A stretch of 64,000 nt of DNA from Sindora glabra (lineage: Eukaryota > Streptophyta > Magnoliopsida > Fabales > Fabaceae). The DNA lies in contig CM035235.1 in NCBI GenBank assembly GCA_020226215.1, forward strand, positions 42,379,352 through 42,443,351. The letters run 5' to 3'. The notes under the pieces were generated by a model. The model saw nothing but the letters and a program-made list of their open reading frames with translations, did not search any database and had not been told where the DNA came from. Below are positions 1-11,169 of this stretch, piece by piece. The position numbers and the translations under genes were made by a program. Positions within the stretch are counted from its first letter, which is position 1. Each line of letters starts with the position of its first letter.

Positions 1-557
1 TAAAGCTTTTTATCATATATTTATTATTCTTATTTTTATATTAAATAAAAAAATAGACACACCCTCATCGCCCGGAATAAAAAGCTAGGTTGTACTAATA
101 TAAAATTAAGAACGGAAGACTTCTTGGTCTCCATGCGGAGTTTTTGTTTTTGTTGTTTTTTTTTTTATTTTTGGAGGAACTTACAGAGAAGCAACCACCC
201 AGACCAAGACTTTTATAAAATGGGTATTTTTTGCGTAAATTAAAATATATAGGATATTACATTTCAAAATTTTAATATTTATAAATTTAACTATATAATT
301 GTAGAATATATAGGATAAACTAAATTTTAAAACTTTTTATCATATATTTATTTTTCTTATTTTTATATTAAATGAAAAAATAGACACACCCTCATCACAT
401 GGAATAAAAAGCTAGTTTGTACTAATATAAAATTAAGAACGGAAGACTTCTTGGTCTCCATGTAGAGTTTTTGTTTTTGTTATTTTTTTATTTACTTTTG
501 GAGGAACTTAAGACAAGCAACCACCAAGACCAAGACTTCTATAAGATGGGTATATTT
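1..557 (+). repeat. Tandem duplication of a TNL leader/upstream segment (~327 bp period)
   Basis: Bases 6-226 and 333-552 are two close copies offset by 326-327 bp. They share a run from the T-rich start through ggaacggaagac-like sequence, the aggaactta stretch and a final tgggta. The second copy leads straight into the TIR start codon at 593. The same leader words (ggaggaac, then aagcaaccacc, then gtgggta) recur just before the TNL start at 63614, so the duplicated piece is the 5' leader of this TNL family. Which copy is ancestral cannot be told. An upstream ATG at 546 opens a frame that overlaps the TIR start in another phase. Confidence 0.85.
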
Positions 558-592
558 TTAAGCAAAGACCTGCATTTCCACCAAACCACCAT

Positions 593-970
593 ATGGTTTC
601 TTCACATTCTGCAACTGCTGCTTCTCTCCCTCTCCCTTTACCAGTACGCCCGAAGAAATACGATGTGTTCCTTAGCGTTAGAGGCGAAGACACCCGCACC
701 AATTTCACCTGCTATCTTAATCCTGCCCTCCAGCGAATGAACATTGAAACCTATGTAGTTGACAGGCTCGACAGAGGAGATGTGATTTCTGAAGCACTTA
801 TCAAAGCAATCAAAGATTTCTGTGCATCGCTGATCATCTTCTCAGAAAATTATACCTTCTCAAAATGGTGCTTGGATGAGTTGGCTGACATAATGGAATG
901 GAAGAAATTGGAAGCACAAATTGTAATACCAATATTCTACAGGGTAGATCCATCACATGTGAGGAAACAA
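593..970 (+). pseudogene. TNL exon 1, 5' part: most of the TIR domain
   Basis: The ATG at 593 opens a 126-codon stretch up to the transposon junction. TIR box 1 reads KKYDVFLSVRGEDTRTNF near residues 21-38, where the family usually has FRGEDTR, so the F is replaced by V. The catalytic glutamate is kept as Glu96 in SKWCLDEL. Box 3 reads IPIFYRVDPSHVRKQ near residues 112-126. The start was chosen because the neighbouring TNL at 63614 starts at the same place relative to the leader. The domain breaks off after Gln126, where the Mutator-like element begins, and resumes at 11457 with the expected SGSYMNAF. Confidence 0.93.
960..970. repeat. Target-site duplication, left copy (MULE)
   Basis: The 11 bases tgaggaaacaa here recur exactly at 11446-11456. 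Removing the intervening DNA and one copy restores an uninterrupted TIR reading frame across the junction (HVRKQ followed by SGSYMNAF). Nine to eleven bases is the normal duplication length for Mutator-superfamily transposition. Confidence 0.93.
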
Positions 971-1170
971 GGTTAAAATACCATTTTAACATTTTTTATG
1001 AAATTTATTTCCGTTTTATCGTCATTTTGAAACTTATTATCAAAATACGCACGAAGAGGGCATCACTTGGGTTGGCGCCATGTGGGGGGTGCCATCCAGG
1101 ATGGCGCCTTTGGCAACCTTTGAGGACGCCATTCAAGGTAGCGCCCTGGTCCCATTTTTTCCACTTTTTC
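971..1170 (+). repeat. Left terminal inverted repeat region of the MULE
   Basis: It starts ggttaaaatacc. Further in are cgttttatcgtcattttg, a run like aaaatacgcacg, and then a GC-rich stretch (1073-1150) with ggcgcc words. The same order of motifs, inverted, occurs at 11190-11445. A looser direct copy occurs at 1848-2065. Confidence 0.8.
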
Positions 1171-1847
1171 AAAAATAATTAATTAATTTTGATATCATTT
1201 AAAAATTAAAATTTTAAAAATAAATAATATATAATTGTGACTCAAAATAAATTTTTGAAAATAAATTACTCATTTTATAATTATATTTGATGTCATATAA
1301 AAATATGTTAACTCCACTTTGATATCTAATATATAAATTTATTATAGGAATTAAATAAGAAAGTAGTAAATGATAATAATATAATGAATAAAAATAATAA
1401 ATATTTAGTAAATAATTAAATATTATTTTAAAAATATAGGATCAATAAAGAATAATTACGTAATTTATATTAATATTTCTCAAAATCTGATTCAATGACA
1501 CTTAATATTTATCAATTTTTAAAATTATAAACTTCCAACCTTTGGAATTATATTATTACAAGTAATTATTTAATATGTTATTACACATAAGTAAATTTAT
1601 TGAATTATTCAATAATATTCTTTATTTACGGACTTGAAGATTGTTAAAAATAAAAAGAAATATAATGAAATAATTATGTTTTTCTTATTTTGTATTTATT
1701 CCAATAATATTCTTGTCACTTTATATTTATCTCAATAAAATTATTTTTTTTGTAACAAAGTAAATGCGAAATGACGAGGTTGAAGATAGCTGAAAATTTT
1801 AAAAAAAACTATAATTCATTTTTTAAGAAACTATTTTGGCAATGAGA
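1171..1847. other. MULE interior, no gene seen
   Basis: AT-rich sequence with no convincing reading frame. It separates the outer left terminal repeat from the internal repeat copy at ~1848. Confidence 0.6.
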
Positions 1848-2065
1848 GGGAAAAGTACTGATTAACTATTTTGAAGAAACTATTATTCGTTTTATCGTTC
1901 CTTCGAAACATTTTATCGAAATAAGCACAGAAGATATGCACAGTGATGGAGAGACGCCAAATGGCGTGTAGAGGTACGGTAGACGAAATGGCGTCGTTGG
2001 CGCTGAAGGGAAGGGACGGCAGGCGATATGGCACCTTTGGCCTACAGCACCCTCGCTCCTCATTT
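1848..2065 (+). repeat. Internal copy of the MULE left end
   Basis: From about 1848 (gggaaaagtactg, resembling ggttaaaatacc) the sequence follows the order of the left terminal repeat: cgttttatcg at 1888, a cgaaacattttatcg run, then aaataagcac, then GC-rich palindrome words (gacgccaaatggcgtg). With 5445-5621 it could form the ends of a smaller element enclosing the PMD gene. I see no clear target duplication outside it. Confidence 0.65.
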
Positions 2066-2714
2066 CTAAATTAATTAGCTGGTGACCATGTCGATTGTGA
2101 ATCTAAGAGACTTGAATTTTGATACTGTACATGGGCAGCATCCCCATCTACGTTGACAATTGTACTACGTATTTTTATTCTTAAATGTTTAGTGAACTCG
2201 ATTCATAACGTATTGAATAAACACAGCATTTAATGTCATTAACAAGAATGATAGTTATTTATCCTTCAAATATTATAATTAATATTATTAATTTTTTGAT
2301 ATTTAAATAAATAATGAGAAAAAAAATTAATTAAAAAATAAATATATTTCACATTATGAATATAAAAGTTATTAAATTAATTTAATTTTTTTATTTATTT
2401 TCACATGGTAAATAAAAAAAGAGTAGATAATTATAACAGTTGTGAAAGTATGATAATTAATAATGTTAGTTATTATATTTGGGAGATCTCCTTATCATAA
2501 TTTTTTAAAAAAAATTAAATATTGCAATGATTTTGAAGTTTATTATTATTTATAATTGTTAATACGCAAGCAAGTAAAAATGTCGTATTAATTAAAATCA
2601 TCCTAAATGTTGATGTTTGGCAATAAAGTAGTAAAATCATCCTAAATATTGATGTTTGGCAATAAAGTAGTAAGATAAATGTACATAAATATACAATAAA
2701 CATAGAAAAGAAAG
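2066..2714. other. MULE interior, 3' flank of the PMD gene
   Basis: AT-rich sequence. It includes a short direct repeat at about 2595-2669, in which a ~37-bp unit containing catcctaaatgttgatg occurs twice. No gene was recognised. Confidence 0.5.
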
Positions 2715-5184
2715 CTAATGTCTACGTAAGTGATGTCCAGTCCCACATCCAGGATCGGTAATGTGACGGCCGTATCTACTAACCCTCTGCACAGGCTCGA
2801 GAGTCACATCCCCGGTGTCTGTATCTCCTCTACCTCCAACTCCCGCTCTGCCTCTGTCCCTGGCTCCCGCTCTGCCTCCACATCTGCCTCTATCTACAAG
2901 CTCTGAGTCATCTGTCATCATGCCACCATGTGATAATCCCTGATCCTGGGTATGCCAATCAAATGCAAGACGATATGGCTGTGATGGACCTGCGTCATCA
3001 GAAGGAAAGGCATAGAATGAAGATGAAACTCCTGGTATGTGTGGAAATGCCTGGAATAAGGATGGAATACTAGGAGGAAACTGGTACATCTGGGATGACG
3101 ACGGCCCATATAGTGCAGCCGGGAACATGATGGAGGATGAAGGATCATCAGGTGCAGTAGGTTACACATAAGATGAGGCAGTAACATCAGGCATCATCGT
3201 CATGGTCTCCTGCGCAGTCGAAGGTGGAATCTGCTGCACTGTCGAAGCGGACGGAACATCAGCCTGTGACGTATGTCGTGGAACAGTGCAACGTCGTCGA
3301 CGAGAGCGAGGCTGATCATGGTCACCCTCTGTAGGGTCTGGGATATGAAGGGCCTGGGGAGCTAGCTCCGCATGTGAGTCAATAATCACATGATCAACCT
3401 CCTGAATCGCATGAAGGATGGACTCCGTCGCTGATCTAAGCGCATCGAAGGTGAACACAGCCTGCCCCTCAAGGGTAGTGAAGTCCTGTAGTGTGGAAAC
3501 CTCATCTACCTGTGCAAATTTTTGACATTAAAGTTAGTTATAATACTGATGCATTTAAAGAAAATCAGATACAAAAAACTAGCACGCAATATTACCACAA
3601 GGTCTAGCGCTCCCCCAACGGGTGTAATACATCACCTGGTAACCCGTCTGTACCATGTCATGTAATCGGATCGTGGTCCCAGAACTAGGTGTGTCGTCGG
3701 CTTGGCGATAATGCACAAGTCTCGCCGGATATCCCAAAGTGCAATATACGGCTGATGGCGGATGTGCCACTCCTCATCATGCCGACCGGACAAGTGAAGG
3801 CAATGGACCTCCGCCACTTGTTTTGGTGGCTCTGGAATAGCCTGGCGTAGTCCAAACTGCCGCAAAACCCTATCAGGCTGGTGCCACTCAACAATCTGAA
3901 AGTGAATGAGCGACACCACTACTGTCCACGTGTCACTCCCGTCAAAGTAGTACTGAGGCAGTGATGCGGTGACCTCCTCAGTGTACGGGATCCAGGAGAT
4001 CTGAAGTTACAAATTTAGGTTGTCATTTAAATACGCTAATAGAATGGACAAAGCCCTGAAATAAGGAAATACATTATCCCCTACATACCTGGTCAAGTCG
4101 AAGACGGTCCAACACGTATCTGTAATGGGGTAGGTTGTGTGCCGGATTATCCTGGAACGTCTTCTGATAATGCTACCTTCCAAGTACAATAACAAAGTTA
4201 AACAACTTCATAGTAAACTTAATTATAAGTGAAAGTTGAAAAATTTTCTAACCTGCGTGCTAAGGGCCCAATCCCTGCATCCCCCTCTGGTATGTCTAAA
4301 CCAGCTATCGCGGGGGCGATAGTGGGAAATCTATCCCAAGCTCAGAGCTACAGTAGTAGGTAACAACCTCCTATCTCCATGTAATCCGGAGCGGTGGCCT
4401 TGCAGAGCTCTCTGTACAGATAGGCCAGGCAAGCAAATCCCCAACTGTACGTCCCAGCCTCATGTAAGTGTCCGATCAAGGGTAAGTGCATGAGGTGGAC
4501 ATATGTGTCGGAATGGTCTGGAAATAATGTCCCACCAATAAGACGTAAAATGTAAGCCCGAGCGAATCTCTGCACTGTCACCTCATCCTCATCATCTGGA
4601 AGATGAGTGAAATGCCTCTCTAACTAACTCATCCTCAGTCGTCCTCCTCGGATAACATTCTCATCCACCGGTAACTGAAGTCCCAAATACTCCTCTGTCA
4701 GGGCTCCCTATCCCCACACAGTGGGCCCCGTCACTACTCGACCGTCAATGGGTAGGCCAAGCTGAAAAGCAACATCCTGTAGGGTAATATTCGTCTCCAC
4801 CTGCGGCATGTGAAAGGTGTGTGTCTCCGGCCTCCACCTCTCTACAAGAGCACTAATCAACTGATGGTCGATCGGCACAAACTCGCACATCGCCAAGCCG
4901 TAAAAGCTTGCCTCTCGTAAAAAGGGGACAATCAACTCCGGCGGCTGCTGGTGATGGTAGTGATGAGCTCGTTGAATCCTGAGCACACAGTCAGGCTGCG
5001 AAAGAAAAAAAATCACCAATTATCACGTCTGACAATTCAGAAACGGTTTATACTCGGATTAATTAAGATCTAACTATTTCCATACATGGCCAGCCCAAAT
5101 CAACTGGGATATGTGTGAGGCCTGAGCCGTCAGTAGTGAAGGATCCCGTGATCCAGGATCAATGCATCAGGATGTGGATGCCAT
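2715..5184 (-). pseudogene. Plant mobile domain (PMD / MAIN-like) gene carried by the MULE
   Basis: Minus strand. The predicted start ATG at 5184 begins MASTS, then an in-frame TGA, then CIDPGSRDPSLLT. A likely intron (5085-4996, GTATG...CAG) joins exon 2, which carries the PMD hallmark ERWRPETHTFHMPQVETNIT and then LQDVAFQLGLPIDG. Later pieces give LPHYRYVLDRLRLDQ (~4100), then ISWIPYTEE and VEWHQPDRVLRQFGLRQAIP (~4000-3830). A low-complexity RGRxGxRGRG-like tail ends CGTGHHLRRH at 2715. Stops at 4708, near 4620 and near 4343 interrupt it; several fit C-to-T or G-to-A changes (Q or W codons). PMD proteins are known both as host silencing factors (MAIN, MAIL) and as passengers of MULEs and retrotransposons. 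Its role in transposition is not established. Confidence 0.88.
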
Positions 5185-5444
5185 CTGCCACGACAAGCAT
5201 TGCATTAAAATGAAATTTAAACACACACTAACTTAACAGACTTGTGCAATTTAAATACAAATAATATATCTTAAATTTAAATTATAATATATAAAAAAAA
5301 TATCATAAAATATAATTATTTGTATTTTAAAAATTATAATTTCTATATAAATAATTAATAACCTAAAAATTATGTATTTATTCCATATATAAATTTATAA
5401 AATTTAATTAATTAAATATTAAATATTATAAAATACGAAATGGA
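5185..5444. other. MULE interior upstream of the PMD gene
   Basis: Very AT-rich and presumably the PMD promoter region, because the gene is read leftward from 5184. No TATA element could be singled out. Confidence 0.4.
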
Positions 5445-5621
5445 TTGGGGGAGGCGCTACATGAAATGGGCGTCAAGTGGAATGGCTCATCCCAGCCCCT
5501 TTCCCCCCAACGGGCTAGGTACAGCGAAGGCACCATGTTGAAAGGCGCTTGGTGAATATTTTTGAAACCGCGGTAAAGCGAAAAAAAGTTTATAAAATTC
5601 CCGTATTTTGGTATTTAAACC
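5445..5621 (-). repeat. Internal copy of the MULE right end
   Basis: A GC-rich part (ggcgctacatgaaatgggcg and further gcgcc-like words) is followed by ttgaaaccgcggtaaagcg and ends ggtatttaaacc at 5621. The outer right end shows the same order: ggcgcc words, ttgaaactacgataaaccg, and the end ggtatttttac. The orientation is that of a right end, so 1848-2065 and this copy face each other across the PMD gene. Confidence 0.7.
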
Positions 5622-5801
5622 AAGTTGTATACATTTGGACGATTAACTAATGGTCAGTTCACATTACTAGTAATGGGGTAACATATATATACATAATGAC
5701 GTGCGATTTTACAACCATAAAAAAATACATCATCTGACCGTTACACTTATGATATTGGTTGACAAACTTTGTAACATATATGCGAAAGTAAATAATAAAA
5801 A

Positions 5802-8589
5802 TTAACGTGTAGAAGGGCCTTCCTCCCCATGCAGCAGTGGGCAGCGCCTACGATTATGTCCTTCCATCTTATAATGACCGCATTTTTGCTTTACACCGCT
5901 CTCTTGGGGCCAATCCATCTCATTTCTGATCCGGGTCAACTTTGGTCGTCCCCTTGCACGTAATCTTCCATAATTTGGAACTAAGACAGGAAATGGTGGT
6001 AGGTTATTCCATTGTGACCACTCCCCGATAGGCCACCACTCAGATTTGTAGCAATTGAGTAGTGTGTCAAGCCTGTATACAGCATCGATATATGGTTCCC
6101 ACAATATATTGATTGAGGCACAAGCAGCAATAATATGAGGGCAAGGATACCTATATGCTTGGAATTGTCCACATTCACATTGCCCTTTGTCTAATAACAC
6201 TTGGACGACCTTTCCACATGACCCCCTGGCCATATCAGGGCCCTCCACCACCTTAAACCTAGTCCCTTGTCTATTACAAGCATGAACGTGGTAAGAAGAA
6301 GCACGTGACTGGATAGTCGCAAGCTCCTATCTGAATCTGCTTGCGTATATGTCACCTTGTTGTAGTTCAACATGTGCTTCTTTTGCCCTTTCCACAAAGT
6401 ACTTGACACATCTATAGTATGTTTGTTGAACAAGGCCTGTGATTGGTAACTTCCTTAATCCTTTGAAAAGGCCATTGATGCACTCTACAATGTTAGCCGT
6501 CATATGATCATATCTTCTGCCTTCATCATAAGCAAGTGTCCACTTCTCCATCGGAATAGCGGTTAACTTCTTGTGGATCTCCTCGTTGACTTTACTAAGG
6601 TTGTCCAATCTTTCCATGGCCTTTTCCCAACTGGGTTATACGCTGAACAAAAGGAGACAAATAGGTTAACTGGGTTAAACTACCAGATACACAAATTTAT
6701 AGATGAAATGTTCAACAAAGAAATTATGCTATAACGCATACCAATCTTGAGGACAGCTTTCCTCACATTGTCATCCCTGCACTTCTTGCGAACGTTGCTG
6801 GCAATATGTCTGATATAGTATCGGTGAAAAGCATAAGGAGGCTGCCATCCCAAACCTTCGGTGGCTACAACATCTTTTATAGCTCGGTGCCGATCTGATG
6901 TTAAGCATATTCCTTGCTTGTTCGTAACATTTACCTGCAGTAAGGCCAGAAACCAACTCCAGTTTTCATAGTTCTCCCTGTCAACAATGGCAAAGGCAAG
7001 CAGAACGGGGCATTTGTTACCGTCTTGGGTCGCAGCAATCAGTAGCACGCCCCTGAACTTGCTATATAGATGCATTCCATTAACTTGTATGAATTGCTTG
7101 CAGTAGGGAAATGCGGCAATGCATGGCTTGAAAGCCTAGAAAACTCGATTGAAAACATGTTTCTGCGGATCAACACGATTGTCAGCTGTGACGAATTCTT
7201 GTGACTCCAACTTGAGCAGCGCCTGGTCACAGTAGCCTAAAAGGTCCAACCATTTGGAAAGCACTTCGTATGATTTATCCCAATCACCGTACACCTTGAC
7301 AATTGCCTTTTGTTTCACCTTCCATGCTTTCCTGTACGAAATCTTATACCCGTACATGCCTTCCACCCTCTCTTGTATAAGCGAGATTGGAACATCTTGC
7401 TTCACTTTAATCATCTTCAGTATCAAGGAACTGATATACTCCGAGTCCGAAGATTTGTGATCCTATGTCAAACTGGCATTAACACATGTGTGAGGTCCTG
7501 AAAATCTAGTTATTGTCCAAATGTTACAATTCTTTAGCTTCATTGCTCTGAGGTGGAAATTGCATTGGTCCCCATAATTAGCACACTTCACGCTTAATCT
7601 TCTGGTATCTGACTCCTCCACGTAATAATTGTGGTGCCTTCTAATGTGGTAATGCTTGCTTGCAGCAATTAAAGCCTCCTTGCAATCGAACTCTTGCCCA
7701 ACCTGTAAGTCCTCCATGTCGTAATCATAGCTTGGTTTCATTATTTTCGAAAATTCCTCAGGATTCCGTATGGTATCCCAATCAATGTGAGAGAAAACAG
7801 TCGCTTGAGGGATACCACTTGATGTCTGTGCAGCATTGTCACTCCTCACATGCCGCATTGCAACATTGTCTCCATGTGTAGTGGCGCGTTCTTCGTCATC
7901 AGTGTCACAATCATCATCGCTACTGCAAGACACCTCATCGTCCTCAAAACCAGACTCGAGGTGGGCATCCATCAATATAGGATCAGCGGATTCTTCCTCT
8001 ACGACCGGTAAGGCACTTGCTAAACCCATCATGATATGTGATATATTTCGCAGGAAAACACCAGTAACTGATGAGTCCAATGCAGGAGTATAACTATCAG
8101 AAATGTGGAACTCGATTCCACCCATGTAAGGAAGCCCTTCCCGCACCATCGAACAACTAGTGCTGACATTAGCCGTTGGAACCATAGGTGATCTAGTTGT
8201 TGGAACTCTTTCTTGTGAACCCAGGTTGGTTGCGTGCAGTTCGGATGTGATCACCTCCGCGTACAACTCCATTGTTGTCATCGTCGGATGCTGTTCATAG
8301 CTTGCAATCGCACATGCCAAGTCTTCATCGTCGTCTAATTCGTATGCCATGTATTGAGCCTCTGTTTGATGCTGTGGAAACCTATAAACAATTTTCCCCA
8401 CAACTTGATCTTCATGAAGCTTCAGTCGGGCATGAATTCTCTCCCGCAAAACATCCATAGTGCTGCATCCTCTTAACTTCAGTGCCTTTGGGGGAGGTCC
8501 ATCGTACATTACCCCCATTGATCCCTCAATAATTGTACCATTTGAATATATTAAAGCAATTAAGCTTTTCTTCATCTTCTTACTTTTAG
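5802..8589 (-). pseudogene. MuDR-type Mutator transposase (decayed)
   Basis: Minus strand, ATG at 8575 after a TGCAG acceptor at 8594-8590. The order is an N-terminal region, acidic linker, mutator DNA-binding fold (C-x-C and HTCVN at ~7500), the MULE catalytic region (HLYSKFRGVLLIAATQDGNK, then CLTSDRHRAIKD, then GWQPPYAFHRYY), a 99-bp intron (6741-6643), MEKWTLAYDEGRRYDHMTAN, a SWIM zinc finger (CECGQFQAYRYPCPHI, ~6170-6120) and a zinc knuckle near the C end. The expected Asp of the first catalytic motif (family DGTHLYGKY) is Asn here (NGMHLYSKF). The second knuckle cysteine is Tyr. In-frame TAG stops lie at 7463, 7136 and 6327, and the join after the intron seems to lack one base. It would have catalysed cut-and-paste transposition but is now dead. 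Confidence 0.93.
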
Positions 8590-10948
8590 CTGCAAAATAC
8601 TCACTGTACCCTCACAACTGATAGATTGTGTCATATACAAATTTTGTTCTCATAAACGAATGTAGTAGTATTTATTACTATAATTAAAAGTGAACGGGAT
8701 GTATTACTATTTTGCAAGGTATTCTATTAATATTACGTAATAATAGGATTATTTTTCTGGCTAAGCAAATGTTATTTCTTTTCCAAAACTAATATAATAT
8801 TTGGTTATATAATTTTATTTATGGTTTAGTTTATCTCTTTCAATTATCACTTCTCTTGGTTATTTTGCACAAATTATACTAATTAAACTAGTTAACATTT
8901 TTAATACACTATATTTTTAATTTTTACGGCTTTTTTCTCCATTCGCACCTACTGCCAAATAGCAACCAAAATTATGTACACATTATTATTTGAATTTTTT
9001 AATATAATACAGTCATGAATTCTTTTTTACATTCACCGACTTCGTCTAATACTTATTTTGCAATACCTCCATATATATTTTAATGCTTCCTAGATAAACC
9101 TATGTATAGTATAAATTTTTCAAGTACATTTATTGTTCTTACATTTATAATATCTACTATTTAAATACAAAAAAGTTCAAATTTTCAATAACAATATCCT
9201 ATTTTGTAAGGCTTTTGGTTACATTCACATATCCTAAATTTTTTCTTTAGTGCCTCTCTTATGTTATATTAAGATTTTACATGAAAAAATCCTCTAAATA
9301 TAACTTCCACATAGGCCCTAGGACCTATATTAGGACACATTTCTTTATCTCGTTTATTGTTCTTTTAATAGCACAACTTATCACAGTACATATAAATTCC
9401 TACAAAATTCTAATAAATCATAACTTCACATCTTAACTCATAATTCTACATCATAAATCATAACAATCAATATAAAATAAAAAAATTTATATTATTTATA
9501 TCGTAACATTCTAAACAAATTTCTCTACCAATATAAAAAAATTTTTTATCGTGACTAATAAAAATTATAATATAAGCATAAAATTAATAAAAATACTAAC
9601 CAGTAAGTATTCGGAGAAGCAAACAGAAAAAAGCCTCTGCATGAAAGAAAAATATGTTAGATAATTTAATAACTTTAATCTCTAAGTAAAAATTATTAGA
9701 TATTACTGTATCAATGAAAAAATTATGCAAAAATCATGCTAAATTAAATATATTATGTAAAATAATATATTAAAGGAATAAAAATAACAATATATATAAA
9801 ATTTTATTGATGTATATTCAATTTAAAATATAGTGTTTGAACTTTTGTATCAAGAAAATATTAATAAATTTGAAAAGATAATTAATTTTTATTCTTAACT
9901 ATTTTTATTAAAACTAAAATATATAGTTAGTTATTTCAATTACCGTTTTCCATAACATGAATTTTTCAAAAAAAGATATTTGATCATTAAAAATAATTTT
10001 ATGTCAAAAATATGAAATTATATTATATTAATATTATTCAATATATTGCATTTCAACTTTTAATTGAATGATTGAAAAAATAAAGAAGAAAAAATTCAGC
10101 AAAGTACATGAAATGAAGAATAAATTATGTACGAACTGTAAACCCTTTGAGAACTCTTAGTTGATGTATTTTAAATTTAAAATATAATATTTAAAAATTA
10201 TCATCAATAAAAAATTAAAAATATATATATAAATAATCTTTAATTTAATCGTTAACTTTTTTTCTATAAAATATAATATGAAATTAATTATTTTTATTAA
10301 TAAAATGTATATTAAAGCTTCAATTTACTTAAAATATTGTAATAAATTAAAAATATAATTAATGATTGTAATAAAATATTGTTAATAACATGTTAATTCT
10401 CTAAAAAATAAAATATGTTAAAGTTTCAATTTTTCCTAAATCCTAGATCATCATTTCACATTATAAATCATAATAATGAACATAAAATAAAAATTATAAT
10501 ATAAATATAAAAAATATACAAATACTACCCAGTAAAAATAACAAACTATCACAGATCACATTAATTTGTATAAATTTTTTCTAAATCCTAGATTGTCATT
10601 TCCCATCATAAATCAAAATAATCAACATGAAATACAAATATATACATACAAAAATTAAAAAAATACTAACCAGTAAAAATTATAACATATCACATAAATT
10701 TGTACAAATCTTTTCTAAATCCTATATCATCATTTCACATCATAAATCATAATAATTAACATAAAACAAATATTATAATATAAATACATAAATTATCAAA
10801 ATATTAACCAGTAAAAATTATAAATTATCACAAATTATATAAATTTGTATAAATTTTTTCTAAATTCTAGATCATCATTTCATATCATAAATCATAATAA
10901 TTAATTTAAAAAATATAATATAAATACAGAAATTATAAAAATACTAAC
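8590..10948 (-). other. Probable 5'UTR intron of the MULE transposase
   Basis: No reading frame is recognisable over ~2.36 kb of AT-rich DNA. On the minus strand it starts GTTAGTATT at 10948, after an exon-like purine/pyrimidine-asymmetric leader. It ends TTTTGCAG at 8590, 15 bases before the transposase ATG. This gives a leader exon, a long intron and then the coding exon. The splice sites are inferred from sequence only. Confidence 0.6.
10436..10948. repeat. Tandem repeat, ~134-146 bp unit, about 3.5 copies
   Basis: The word ctaaatcctagat (with small variants) recurs at 10436, 10581, 10714 and 10860. Each time it is followed by catcatttca, cataaatcataataat, an aataaa-rich stretch and actaaccagtaaaaatt. 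A looser relative is visible near 9400-9610. The last unit runs into the likely splice donor at 10948, so every unit carries a copy of the donor-like word GGTTAGTATT on the minus strand. Confidence 0.8.
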
Positions 10949-11130
10949 CAAGAAAAAGTTGAAAGAAGATCAGATCTGCTCCAAAGAAGAAATGCTTCCG
11001 AATGAAAAGCACAAAAGAAAGATCAGAAGATGATTTGTGAATGAAAGAAATACTACAAATGAGAGGAAGCGAGTGGCTGCAAGATTTATGAAGAAAGAAA
11101 GGAAGAATAGCGGCCGGAAGGGTTTCTGAG
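10949..11130 (-). other. Probable 5' untranslated exon of the MULE transposase
   Basis: A segment of less AT-biased, pyrimidine-rich minus-strand sequence lies between a TATA-like box at 11158-11165 and the donor at 10948. It contains an 87-codon open frame, but nothing in that frame resembles a known protein, so I treat the exon as leader. Confidence 0.5.
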
Positions 11131-11157
11131 ATGGAGTGGTGAGAAAGGGGGTGTGGG

Positions 11158-11165
11158 TATTTAAA
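11158..11165 (-). promoter_or_regulatory. TATA-like box for the MULE transposase
   Basis: TTTAAATA on the minus strand, about 30 bases before the leader exon and just inside the right terminal repeat. This is the usual place for a MULE transposase promoter. Confidence 0.5.
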
Positions 11166-11169
11166 AAGG

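Noticed and set aside
2515..2703. 62-codon minus frame with Tyr/Leu/Ile repeats
   Set aside because: Produced by a short direct repeat downstream of the PMD gene, not a protein.
7254..8460. Plus-strand frames (62-85 codons) over the transposase
   Set aside because: Shadows of the minus-strand MuDR gene.
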